Assembly (NCBI RefSeq): GCF_022201045.2
Contig: NC_068563.1
Span: 25,331,001-25,395,000, forward strand
Length of the DNA stretch: 64,000 bases
Source: Citrus sinensis
Taxonomy: Eukaryota > Streptophyta > Magnoliopsida > Sapindales > Rutaceae
Direction of reading: 5' to 3'
Under the pieces are notes generated by a model. That model was not told where the DNA came from. It saw nothing but the letters and a program-made list of their open reading frames with translations, and searched no databases. Of the stretch, positions 25,149 through 35,656 are shown one piece after another; position 1 is the first letter of the stretch; each line of letters begins with the position of its first letter. The position numbers and the translations under genes are program-made.

Positions 25149-25590
25149 TGATAGATACAAGATCTTAACGCAATAAATTAGCAAGAGAGAAAGCTAGTGT
25201 AGCCCACATGATAGATGCGAAATTGCTTTATTATAATGTATGGTCATAGAAGAGTACCAGAAGATATATAATTCTCCTTGGTAAAATATAAATAATAGCC
25301 TTCAATTTCTCATGATAGATCCGAGATCTTGACACAATAAATTAACCAGAGAGAAAGCTGGTGTAGCCCACATGACATCTCTCTTTTCACCATTAATCTA
25401 AGGTCAAATGAGATATATCATGTGATATTTCATATAATAGTTCAATTTTCAGCATTTACATATGGTTTTACAAGCTAGTAAGACAACAAAATATATCATG
25501 AGAAATTGAAGGCTGTTATTTATATTTTACCATGGAGAATTATATATCTTCTGCTACTCTTCTATGATCATACATTACAATAAAGCAATC
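25149..25590. repeat. compound inverted and direct repeat
   Basis: Arms at 25219-25316 and 25494-25590 are inverted copies of each other (for example GCTTTATTATAATGTATGG against CATACATTACAATAAAGC). Between and before them, a 67-bp motif is repeated directly at 25149-25215 and 25313-25379, carrying AGAGAGAAAGCTRGTGTAGC. A diverged relative of that motif appears at about 30117-30190. No coding content. The layout suggests a fold-back or nested MITE. Confidence 0.75.
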
Positions 25591-25599
25591 TCACAGTAG

Positions 25600-26267
25600 A
25601 GACTATATTTGATCGCATGCTTTCAAAATAAATTTTGAAATTAGTTTGATTACATGATAATCGAATTATCTTATAACATTAAGGGTATGGTTTAAGTAAT
25701 ATTTTAGCAATTTTGAGTTTTGCATTGAGTCTTTAAATTAATTAGATATTGAAATTGTTTTTTGTTTGGCTTGAAATTACTACTTAATAAAATTATGAAA
25801 ACATTCCTATAAATTTTGTGTAATTAAATGAAATATGATATTCAAGTAAAATTGTGAGAATAATTGAAATTAGAGGAGTGGTCACTAAAATTTCCATGAA
25901 CTTACGCAAAGTACACGATCATTTGGTGAAACTGATCGAAATAGCGATTTTCCCTAAATAAAGAAAAATGGATAAGGTTTATAACTTGTTTAAATATATC
26001 GAATACCAGTCTGTTGTCTCTAATTGTAGAACTCGGAGGATTCTCCGGTCTAGAAGCCATTGAAGCATCTAAAGCCTTATTTAAACAAGTTATGAAAGCC
26101 GAGATTTTCTTCTTTATAAAAACAGGACTCAATCCAACCAACCACCATCATTTCGAGTCCCTAGGAGTCAAACCTCCTGCTGCGACAACTTTGATAATGG
26201 TGCTGTAGCGCTGCTTCTACACTCTATCTCCATGCTGTACTGATGCCCTTTCTATCCTGAGTTTTTT
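25600..26267. other. AT-rich region with an unidentified possible coding remnant
   Basis: A stretch around 25902-26208 is more codon-like than its surroundings, with open frames on both strands (for example IRDNRLVFDIFKQVINLIHF on the minus strand). I do not recognise a family. It may be the remnant of a gene or chance openness; no start, splice or domain supports a call. Confidence 0.25.
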
Positions 26268-27005
26268 TTTTGAGAAATTATTACTATATATATTTTTTTG
26301 TCTTATATTCATCCAATCATTAAAAAATTTTAACATATTTTATGTACTATTTTTTTTAATTTTGTATCAACTAGCTACTTTTTAAATAATACCGTTAAAT
26401 AATTTAAATGAAATGATAATTTTACCCCTAAATAAATTAAAAGACCATTTTACTTTACAAAAACTTTGAAAAATAAAAAAATACCCCTAAATTTAATAAA
26501 AAATAAATCTCAAAATTGGAATTTTTATTTTCAATAAAAATCTAAATAAAAATTATAATTATAAAAATAATTACAAAATTTTGGGATTTAATAAAAATCC
26601 CCTAAATTATTAAAATTTTGGGATTTATTTTTTAATAAATAAATTCAGTTATTTTAATAACATTTTGCAAAATTATAATTTTTAATAAATAAATTCAGTC
26701 ATTTTTATCTAAATAAAAATTATAATTATAAAAATAATTTCAAAATATCGGGATTTAATAAAAATCCCCTAAATTATTAAAATTTTGGGATTTATTTTTT
26801 AATAAATAAATTCAGTTATTTTAATAAAATTTTACAAAATTATAATTTTTAATAAATAAATTCAGTCATTTTTATTAAAATTTTGTAAAATTATAATTTT
26901 TTAATAAAAATAATTATAAATTTTGTAAAATCTAAATTAAATAAAAATAGCTGCTCACCTTTGTTTGGGATTTATTTTTTATTAAATTTAGGGGTATTTT
27001 TGATG
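26268..27005. repeat. AT-rich fold-back repeat with an internal 167-bp tandem duplication
   Basis: Units starting at 26541 and 26708 are near-identical with a period of 167 bp. They are bracketed by inverted segments at about 26478-26510 (ATACCCCTAAATTTAATAAA) and 26969-27001 (its inverted partner ending TTTAGGGGTATTTTT). The left edge (GAGAAATTATTACT at about 26269, then CATCCAATCATT and TTGTATCAACTAGCTAC) closely resembles the last 135 bp of the window, so this is a member of a dispersed family. It is non-coding. Confidence 0.7.
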
Positions 27006-27263
27006 GATTGTTGAAGGTTTAACTCTTCTCGCCAAGCCGATTTGCTGGTTGTTGGAGTAATTTAAAAGAGTGAAATACATGAGGAGTTTCTTTACTCAGC
27101 CGTCTGGTTATTTTGCTTATGTCCTTTTCATATTGTGACTTGTCATCTCTGACTGATTTGCTAGACCTCAACCAAGGATTTATCTATGCTTTTTTAAGGG
27201 AAAACTGAATGCTAACGGGAAAGGTTGTTATTTTGTTTTGTGTGTTAAACACTAATCAGGAAA
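27006..27263. other. short spacer between the AT-rich repeat and the TRIM element
   Basis: No gene was seen. The sequence is moderately AT-rich and ends at the target-site duplication of the palindromic TRIM. Confidence 0.4.
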
Positions 27264-27268
27264 TTTTC

Positions 27269-28104
27269 TGTAACACCCTAGGCGAATCCCACATTGGCAA
27301 AGCACGGAAGAGATGCTGGGTTGATAAGGGGTGATCCACACCTTAATTGGCAAGACGCGTTTTGGGGTGTATGGGCGCCCCAAGAACAAATCCGTGCGGG
27401 CCTTGTTAAGGCCCAAAGTGGACAATATCTTGCCAGGTCTGGGTTGGGTCATGACATTGTGGTATCAGAGCGGCTCCGCGTGTCCTCTTGAACGATGGTG
27501 GGGCAAACCTCAGCGAGGACGCTGAGTCCCCAAGGGGGGGTGTATGTAACACCCTAGGCGAATCCCACATCGGCAAAGCACGGGAGAGATGCTGGGTTGA
27601 TAAGGGGTGATCCACACCTTAATTGGCAAGACGCGTGCAATGTCATGACCCAACCCAGACCTGGCAAGATATTGTCTGCTTTGGGCCTTAACAAGGCCCG
27701 CACGGATTTGTTCTTTGGGCGCCCATACACCCCAAAACACGTCTTGCCAATTAAGGTGTGGATCACCCCTTATCAACCCAGCATCTCTCCCGTGCTTTGC
27801 CGATGTGGGATTCGCCTAGGGTGTTACATACACCCCCCCTTGGGGACTCAGTGTCCTCGCTGAGGTTTGCCCCACCATCGCTCAAGAGGACATGCGGAGC
27901 CGCTCTGATACCACAATGTCATGACCCAACCCAGACCTGGCAAGATATTGTCCACTTTGGGCCTTAACAAGGCCCGCACGGATTTGTTCTTGGGGCGCCC
28001 ATACACCCCAAAACGCGTCTTGCCAATTAAGGTGTGGATCACCCCTTATCAACCCAGCATCTCTCCCGTGCTTTGCCGATGTGGGATTCGCCTAGGGTGT
28101 TACA
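27269..28104. mobile_element. palindromic TRIM retroelement (two inverted copies, one truncated)
   Basis: The 836-bp composite starts TGTAACACCC and ends GGGTGTTACA. It is flanked by TTTTC on both sides (27264-27268 and 28105-28109), the 5-bp duplication expected for LTR retroelements. The left part is a plus-oriented TRIM: LTR 27269-27456, 88-bp interior with an initiator-Met-tRNA primer site TGGTATCAGAGC at 27460-27471 and purine tract AAGGGGGGG at 27532-27540, then only the first 92 bp of the second LTR (27545-27636). After a 4-bp joint, a complete minus-oriented TRIM follows. No protein is encoded; the open frames on both strands are mirror images of LTR sequence. Confidence 0.9.
27641..28104 (-). 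mobile_element. complete TRIM copy in minus orientation
   Basis: 5' LTR 28104-27917, interior 27916-27829 and 3' LTR 27828-27641. The LTRs are 188 bp each and nearly identical; the interior is 88 bp with the primer-binding site at 27913-27902. At 464 bp and without gag or pol, this is a terminal-repeat retrotransposon in miniature. Its own flanks (left TGCAA, right TTTTC) do not match, so it did not insert here independently of the left part. Confidence 0.88.
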
Positions 28105-28109
28105 TTTTC

Positions 28110-28526
28110 TATGTGTTGGGAAATGTTACACATAAGTAAAAGGAATGTTGTTAACTAGATACTCCTTACTCTTAAGGTTGAATGAAGTATCCGATTCTTG
28201 TTTCACAGTGTTATCATAAGAAACGATTGTTGAAGAATGGACTTGGAACTTTTTATTGTTTAAGAAAACCTTTCTTGTCAGTGGTGAAAGGAACAAGATT
28301 CCAGGCTTGTCTTTGAAAGTGCTTATTATTATAAGATAGAAATGCTGTATTATGGTTGTACTTCTAGTTTACTTTACAAGGAACATGCTTGATTGATATC
28401 ACAGCTGCAATAGTTGTTCTTATTCTCAGGACTCTTGGTTGAGAACAAAATGCGCGATGGATCTTCAGTCAGGGTGAAAACAAAATGCTTATAGGTGTAA
28501 GTGGTGTGAAGTATATGCCAAGCCAA
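28110..28526. other. intergenic sequence or decayed upstream part of the X8 gene
   Basis: No complete exon was recognised. A short open segment in frame with the X8 remnant begins near 28450, so upstream coding sequence may have decayed here. Confidence 0.3.
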
Positions 28527-28766
28527 TGGTGTGTGCTTATTCCGGGTGCCAAGGATATGAGCAAAGTTGTCGATAACATAAATTATGCTTGCACCTGGTC
28601 AGATTGCACAGCAATTGGATGCAGCTCTTCTTGAAATAACTTGGATGCTAATGGGAATGCTTCGTATGCGTTTAATATGTACTACCATATAAAGAATCAG
28701 GATGACTTGGCCTGTGGCTACCAAGGTTTGGGCGAGGTTACTACGCAGAATCTTTCACAAGGGTGA
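28527..28766 (+). pseudogene. X8-domain (glucan endo-1,3-beta-glucosidase-like/PDCB-type) remnant
   Basis: The frame reads WCVLIPGAKDMSKVVDNINY, then ACTWSDCTAIGCSS, a stop, NNLDANGNASYAFNMYYHIK and NQDDLACGYQGLGEVTT. This is the cysteine-patterned X8/CBM43 module that binds callose in plant cell-wall proteins. The single in-frame TGA at 28632-28634 sits where a conserved Cys codon (TGC/TGT) is expected, so one base change explains it. No signal peptide, GPI region or glycoside hydrolase domain is found in frame around it. It is probably a fragment or processed remnant. A functional exon is possible only if the TGA were an assembly error and other exons exist elsewhere. Confidence 0.8.
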
Positions 28767-30116
28767 TGCAGTTTTATCATTCAATTAGATCCCAGCTATT
28801 CTTCTCACTCTTCCTCTTATTCTCCTCTTATTCCTCAAGCCCCTCGCTTGGGATCTTAGCATTCGTTATGGTCTTAACATTTATGCTATTATAGATTTAG
28901 TTTTATACCAGTTATGATTTTTTCTTTATTTCTTTTTTTTTTTTTTAGTTTCTTGTAGATGACTACTTCTTGAGCTATATATATCTATTACTGATTATTG
29001 GATAGAGTTACACTTTATCAATTTTCTTTGGCATCTTATTGTTTGTTTGTGAGTGTTCCGAAATGTTTTTGTGATGCTATGATCAAATTAATCCATCTTC
29101 TAGGATTTTGATCTGATTTTGATCTATCTCTATATGCACAAAGTGCTTATTACTTTCAGAGAGCCTAAAAATTGAAGCAGACAAGAAGCACTTTTAGCTA
29201 GTTTGCAATTTTCTTATTCTTCTCGCACGAGTTCTAAAAAGAAAGCGTTGGTTCATAATTTGTTGATGCTTGAGTGATGCACGAGTCAAGTTTCTTGCCG
29301 AATCAGAAATAGCTTTAATCAGTCGTGTTTAGATGGTAAAATATTTACTTTTTGCTCATAAACTTGAAACAGACACTAGTAGTGCAAGTGCATGTTGGTG
29401 GGAGAAAGTAGATTGTCAAATTTATGAGTATTATTGTTCAAAGTGTTTCTTTGCGAAGACCAAAATCCCCTTCTCTTCGTAACACAGTCTCACCACAAAA
29501 CCATCTCCTAAGATGACATAGGATAAATTATCTACTGCCTTAAACGGTGTCATATAAAATTGTATGAAATGTCATATATATAATAACTTTACAAACGACG
29601 TACCATATAAATTTTACTCAGGGTAAAAATCATAGGATATGGCAAATATAAATCGCAAATCACACAAATCCTATATAACTAACGGTATGACATATCATCT
29701 ATGTAATGAAGTTACAACCAATCTGTCGCAACCCAAAAGGCAAGGATTGATTTTTCTTTCTCCTAACTTAATATAAATTGATCTAAATAAAGCTATTCTA
29801 TGTCAACGTGTTATCATATGTGATATTTTTTATTGACCTAAAAAATTATTTGAAATTTTCTTAGACTAATTAATTAATTTGCAGAAGTTTAGAATTGGAA
29901 CTTCAAATCCCTTGATGGCAAAAATAAAATAAACATCCTTTACAAAGTGGTTGATGAAACATATGCTCAAGCTAGCCTCTAGGTAAATAATTAATTTAGA
30001 ATTGGAACTTCAATTATTCCCACAAATGAAGAACTTGGAACTAATATTTAATTATTATTTTTTTAATTAATGAACTAATTGTGTCTGCTAGTGGGTGGTG
30101 AGTTTGATGATTGATC
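28767..30116. other. intergenic sequence
   Basis: No gene was recognised in about 1.3 kb of AT-rich sequence with T runs near 28925-28950. Confidence 0.4.
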
Positions 30117-30190
30117 TCCAAACACTTGCGTTAACAAATTACAAGAGAGACAGCTGGTGTAAAATGACACGTACATCTCTTTTTTCACCA
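30117..30190 (+). repeat. dispersed copy of the 25.2-kb AGAGAG..AGCTGGTGT motif
   Basis: The segment with ACAAATTACAAGAGAGACAG, GCTGGTGT and ACATCTCTTTTTTCACCA is a diverged version of the motif directly repeated near 25.2 and 25.35 kb. It lies upstream of the B3 gene leader. Confidence 0.5.
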
Positions 30191-30614
30191 ATTGAGGTAA
30201 ATTGAAAGTTGACTTCTTTTTCAAAAGGCAAAGCTTTAAAAAGGAAAAAGGAAACACGGCACGACAGGAGAGAAATATCGGACGAAAGGGTATCAGCGGA
30301 GTAGACGAAATGGAAACAGAGTTTAGAAGCAGAACTGCAGAACCATTACCCAAAGCTGTCGCAACTGCACTTCTACAGTTCGACTTATGGGAACTCAAAA
30401 TGCTGGTTGTTGATTGTATTAACTCTTGCTTTTAAAAAGAAGAAAACCCCATGCAGGCTTACATAACTTGAAACAAAACTTTAGATGCTCCTGTAGCTTA
30501 GATAACTAAGGGAATAAATGGATTATTGCAGTAGATGTCAGGCCATTTCGCCAAGTTCTTCGCCAGAGACTCCTCCAAGATTCCACGCACTCTTCCTCCT
30601 GTCTACAGAGAAGA

Positions 30615-31183
30615 TGTTAGGAAATTGGTGGGTGAAGTAGAGCCACAACTAAAATGAAATTGGAAGAAAATAAAGAATAAGTACAAAAGAGGACAACAGA
30701 AAATTACGTGGTTCGGCTTTTAGCCTACGTCTACGGGCGAAGACAGAAGAAAAATATTTTACTAGTGATGTGGAGTATACAAGTATTGAAATATTTTATC
30801 TCACAATCCAATATTCCAATACACCCAATTCTTTCACTCACTAATTACTCACAAGAACTTTATAATTTTGAGTTCTTAAAAAAAATCGCTCAAGCTCTCT
30901 TATTTCTTTCTCACAAAATTAGATGCAGAAACCAAAATAGGGAGCTTCCTTTATATAGCCAAAATTAAATATTATTTTAATATTTTCTTTCTTCCATTTT
31001 GGCGTGCCAACCACCATTTGCAGCATCTTCTTCATTCTTCATTCTTATTTGTCAAAGTTTCCCTTTTTTTTTTCTTTCCTTGGGCGGCACCTCCTTGAAC
31101 TTCAATTTGGGTGACCATTTTGAAAAATGTTAATGGTTTGGCACCGCCCATCTAGAAAGGTGGTGCTAACCATGACTTTGACA
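30615..31183 (-). repeat. 3' LTR of the copia element
   Basis: On the plus strand it begins TGTTAGGAAATTGGTGGG and ends GACTTTGACA, keeping TG..CA termini. It differs from the right LTR by scattered substitutions and small indels, indicating an insertion that is not recent. An AATTTTGAGTTCTTAAAAAAA block is shared with the right copy. Confidence 0.92.
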
Positions 31184-31189
31184 TTCTCT

Positions 31190-32771
31190 CACTTGGAGAT
31201 TAGATTGAGAATCAATCAATCTCCACACCATCATTTCTACTTCGCCATAATCATGTTGCCTACGTTTCTGCTAGGCCACAAGAGAATCTACTCCAGACAA
31301 ACTTGTCAGTATTGATTGGCTTGGTCAAAACGTCTACTAAGTTCTCATTGGTATGGATTTTCTGCAAATTCACATTTCCGTTTTCCACTACTTCACGAAC
31401 GAAGTAATATTGTATCCCTATGTGCTTTGTCCTGGAATGAAAAACTGGATTCTTTACAATATGCAAGACACTCTAACTGTCACAAAACACATGAATTTTA
31501 TGTTGTTTGTGCTCGAGCTTCTCCAATAACTTTTGTATCCAAATAGCTTCCTTGCAAGCTTGTGTAGTTGCCATGTACTCTGCTTCTGTTGTAGATAAGG
31601 CCACAACGGTCTACCATTTTGAAACCCAGCTTATAACTTCTCCTGCAAGTGTAAACATATAGCCAGTAGTGGATTTCATTTTATTAAGATCTCCTGCAAA
31701 ATCTGAATCCACATAGTCCCTGACAATAAATTCTGATCCTCCATAACATAATGCAACATCTGAGATTCCTCTGATATATATCAGAATTCTCTTTATATCT
31801 ATCCAATTCTCTCCACTAGGATTCACCATGTATCGACTAATTGCTCCCACTACTTGTGCAATATCCAGTCTAGTACATATCATAACGAACATCAAACTTC
31901 CCACTGCTGATTGATGCATACAGTACTCGATATATCTCCTTCCTCTCTGCTTCATTGCTAGGACACATACTTGAGTATAATTTGAAATTAATAAGAAGTC
32001 GGGTAGAAATTGACTTACAATCGTGCATGTTGAAACGTCGTAAGATTTTCTTCAAGTAGTTCTTCTAAGAAATCCAAATCTTCCTATTGTTTCTGTTTTG
32101 GTGAATTTGCATCCTTAAAATGTTTTTTGTTGGTCCCAAGTCCTTTATTTGAAATTCCCTAGCCAACGGTGCCTTCAATTCTTGGACTTGATCTTTGTTG
32201 GGGCCTGCTACCAACATGTCATCCACTTACAAAAATAAAATGATGAAATCATTATCTTTAAACCTCTTGTAATGTGCTCAATAGTCTAAACTGAGTCTGT
32301 TGTATCCAAGACTCATGATGAAGGAATCAAATCTCTTATACCAACACATCGGCGCCTGTTTGAGGCCGTATAGAGATTTGTTCAACCTGCAAACTAAATT
32401 CTCCTTTCTTTTTTTGGCAAAATCTTTTGGTTGGAGCATATAAATTTCTTCTTCAAGTTCTCAATGAAAAAATGCAGTTTTCACATCTAGCTGCTCTAGA
32501 TGTGGGTCAAATGTAGCACATATTGCCAAGACTATTCTGACTATTGTGAGTCGAACCACCGGAGAAAATATTTCGTTGAAGTCAATGCATTCTTTCTGAA
32601 TATATCATTTGACCACCATCTTGCACGATATTGCTCCATTTGGTTGTTGCCATTACGTTTGATCTTGTAGATCCATTTGTTACCAATGACTTTTCTTCTA
32701 TGTGGTAGTAGTACAAGTTTCCATGTCTTGTTCTTGTGTAAAGCTTCAATTTCTTCATGCATTGCTGTCAT
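31190..32771 (-). pseudogene. copia reverse transcriptase and RNase H remnants
   Basis: From right to left: RT N-terminus (EALHKNKTWKLVLLP, NKWIYKIKRNG), a disrupted middle, the polymerase active site read as L-stop-VDDMLV where Y of YVDD has become TAA (32227-32229), then GSLMFVMICTRLDIA, and RNase H motifs DYVDSDFAGD, KSTTGYMF and RTKHIGIQYYFVRE, and finally VDVLTKP. Multiple frames are needed to follow it. The element therefore cannot encode an active polymerase. Confidence 0.88.
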
Positions 32772-32833
32772 CTACAAAGCAACATCTGAGCTATTTAAAG
32801 CTTCATGGAGAGTTGATGGCTTTTCATCCTCTG

Positions 32834-33862
32834 TTAGAAGACAATATGAACATTGATCTCTGTGACATACTCTGAGTGCCACGTTGGCCGTCGTCTCTTA
32901 CGAGTTGACCGACGAACTTCTGGAGCCTCGGACTCAACTGGTTCTTGTTCCTCGTGCTCTAGTGTTGCTTCAGAAGAATCTGAATCTTCTTTTTCCAGAT
33001 TATTTTTCAGATATACCGGTACAGTCTCTAATTTTTCTTTTATAGTGCTATCATCCCTATCTCTATTTTGTAGTTGATCTTCTACAAAGATAATATCTTT
33101 ACTGATGATGATCTTGTGGGCAGTGAGGTCCCACAAACGATACCTCTTTACTCCATCAGCATATCCCAAAAAGATACATTTTCTAGATTTTTGATCCAAC
33201 TTTGCTATTTCTTGGGCATTATACATCACGTACACAAGACATCCAAATGCATGTAGGTAGGAGTAATCAGTTGGCTTTCCAGTCCACATCTCCATCGCTG
33301 TCTTTAATCTAATTGCTGTGGATGGCAACCGATTTACTATATAACAGGCAGTTTTGCCTGTTTCTGCCGAGAATGAATTGAGTAGACCATCAGTCCTCAA
33401 TATAACTCTTATCCTTTCCGTAAGAGTCATATTCATCCGCTCCGCCGCTCCATTTTGTTGAGGAGTGTATGCCACCGTGAATTACCTCTGAATACCTTCT
33501 TGCTTACAGAAAGTAAGAAACTCACCGTCTATATACTCTAAACCATTATTTGTCCTCAAGCACTTGATCCTTTTACCGGATTCAAGTTCCACCAGCGCTT
33601 TGTATTCTTTAAACACTGACAATATATATGACTTTTTCTTGATTGGATACACCCAATATCTTCTGGAATAATCATCAACGAAAGTCACCATGTACTTCGT
33701 ACCTCTCATGGATATGTCTGGTGATTCCGAAACATCAGAGTGAACCAAGTCTAGAATGCATTTGCTTCTAGCAATAGATCTACTAAACTTTAATCTATGT
33801 TGCTTACTTGTAGCACAATGCTCGCAAAATGGTAAGCTTACCGATTTGAGCCTCAGAAGCAA
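32834..33862 (-). pseudogene. copia integrase remnant
   Basis: Two adjoining open frames carry CEHCATSKQHRLKF, the core DLVHSDVSESPDISMRGTKY, MVTFVDDYSRRYWVY and LRTNNGLEY (the last Asp of the usual RTDNGGE motif is replaced, here RTNNG). In the next frame come YTPQQNGAAERMNMTLTER and the downstream GKPTDYSYLHAFGCLVYV segment of copia integrases. The break between the frames is at about 33480. The altered RTDNG motif removes one catalytic acid. Confidence 0.9.
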
Positions 33863-33865
33863 TTT

Positions 33866-34734
33866 TTACTGAGAGAGAATCTTCAAACATTGTTCTAATA
33901 TGTGACCAAGTTTGAAATGCCACATAATCGTTGACTCTTCTCCATTTGATGCGACACACGCATCAGTCTCTTGTAGTGTTTCTCCTTTAAGCATGAATAT
34001 ATTAGTATCGATCTTTTCTGCCTTCATCAATACAAGCGCGCTTTTAACAATCTTCATAATTCTATTCTCCACATGAGTTTTGTACCCATGACTATCAAAT
34101 AAAAATGTTTGATGGTACAATTCGCACAATTGAGGAGGTATGACTTGTCTGTTTTCCTTATTTTTTCGCCTCCTTTCCTCATTTAATATAGAGGCTGCAA
34201 CATCGCTGAAAACCAGACTGTCCGCTAGATTGTTGTTCATCAGGTTGATGATGAGTTGATCATACGAATCTGGTAGACTTTGAAGTAGAAGCTTTGCACG
34301 TTCATTTTCCTCTATATTATGACCTAACGTTGTGAGTTGTGAAAATAAAGTTTTGAAGGTGTTGATGTGGTCGGTCATCGACGTAGATTCCGTCATTCGA
34401 AGAGTATAGAGTCTTTTTAAGAAAATCTTGTTGTGCAGCGACTTGGCCTCGTACAATTTTGTGAGAGTATCATATATTCCTTTATTGTATTTTTCTCTAC
34501 CGCACTAGATAATACTTCATCCGCAAGTGCCAAGTGTAGATCAGAAATGACATTGCCATCTATCTCATTCCACTTGTCATCAGTTATCTCCATGGGCCTT
34601 TCTTCAATTGCTGCAAAGCAATTATTTTGCCTGAATACAGCTTTCATATTCATTTTCCACAACGAAAAATTATTTCCATTAAACTTCTCAATTTCGTACT
34701 TTGCCGTAATTTTGTTGATAAATATTGTGCACAA
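33866..34734 (-). pseudogene. copia gag and gag-pre-integrase remnants
   Basis: Two overlapping frames. The first has FNGNNFSLWKMNMKAVF, the usual copia gag start. The second has a gag body (SMTDHINTFKTLFSQLTTLG, LLQSLPDSYDQLIINL) running into the pre-integrase block MWHFKLGHILEQCLKILSQ. The CCHC knuckle and the protease DSGAS-type motif expected between these blocks are missing, consistent with an internal deletion. Confidence 0.88.
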
Positions 34735-35089
34735 ACTAGTGTATCACCTCAAATAGTTGCGAGTATATGTGAATATGCACACCAGGAAAGTTTTCAAGAA
34801 AGACTGGAGGGGTCACAATGGTTCCACTTAAAACTCAAACTCCTTAGGCTCTTATCGCCTTTGTGACATAACTTTCCTAGACATGTACAAAACCACACAG
34901 TTACTCTACTCACACCACTATTTCCTACTTTGCAATACAAAATTCTTAGATCGCTCCTACCGTTTCTCGTGAACAGTGCTGTATATATGAATAGTTCAGT
35001 ATACGTGAATAGTATCGTATACGTGAACAGTACCGTATACGTGAATAATATACTGACTCCAAAAATACAACCAATAGCTCTGATACTAC

Positions 35090-35656
35090 TATTTGAAAAT
35101 TGGTGGATGAAGAAGGACCACAACTAAAATGAAATTGGAAGAAAATAAAGAACAAGCATAAAAGAGGACAACCGAAAATTACGTGGTTCGGCTTTTAACT
35201 TACGTCCACGGGCGAAGATAGAAGAAAAATATTTTACTAGTGATGTAGAGTATATAAGTATTGAAATATTTTATCTCACAACTCAATATCCAAATACACC
35301 AAATTCTCTCACTCACTAATTACTCACAAGAATTTTATAATTTTAAGTTCTTAAAAAAAATCACTCAAGCTCTCTCATTTCTTTCTCACAAAATTAGATA
35401 CAGAAACGAAAATGGGGAGCTTCGTTTATATAGCCAAAATTGGCTATTACTTTAATATTTTCTTTCTTCCATTTTGGCGTGCCAACCACCATTTGCAGCA
35501 TCTTCTTCATTATTCATTCTTATGTGTCAAAGTTTCCCTTTTTTCTCTTTTCTTGGGCGGCACCTACTTGGACTTTAATTTGGGTGGCCATTTTGAAAAA
35601 TGTTAATGGTTTGTCACTGCCCATCTAGAAAGGTGGTGCCAACTATGAATTTGACA
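35090..35656 (-). repeat. 5' LTR of the copia element
   Basis: Right-hand LTR, adjacent to the primer-binding site. Its inner end reads TATTTGAAAATTGG, against TGTTAGGAAATTGG in the other LTR, so the terminal CA (minus strand) has mutated to TA. The rest aligns along its whole length with 30615-31183. Confidence 0.9.

Larger units (their letters stand above)
30615..35656 (-). mobile_element. full-length Ty1/copia LTR retrotransposon, degenerate
   Basis: The 5042-bp element is flanked by a 5-bp duplication GAAGA (30610-30614 and 35657-35661) and bounded by LTRs of 569 and 567 bp. Order from the right LTR: primer-binding site resembling initiator Met tRNA (TAGTATCAGAGC on the minus strand, near 35078-35089), gag, gag-pre-integrase, integrase, reverse transcriptase, RNase H, purine tract (CCAAGTGAGAGAA near 31184-31196). 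That integrase precedes RT makes it copia, of the TNT1-like type. Several stops and frameshifts exist and no intact polyprotein remains. The zinc knuckle and protease were not found between gag and the pre-integrase domain. Confidence 0.95.

Noticed and set aside
27252..28139. Several open frames of 60-90 codons on both strands
   Set aside because: They are mirror-image translations of the TRIM LTRs and interior, with no protein family; the DNA-level structure explains them fully.
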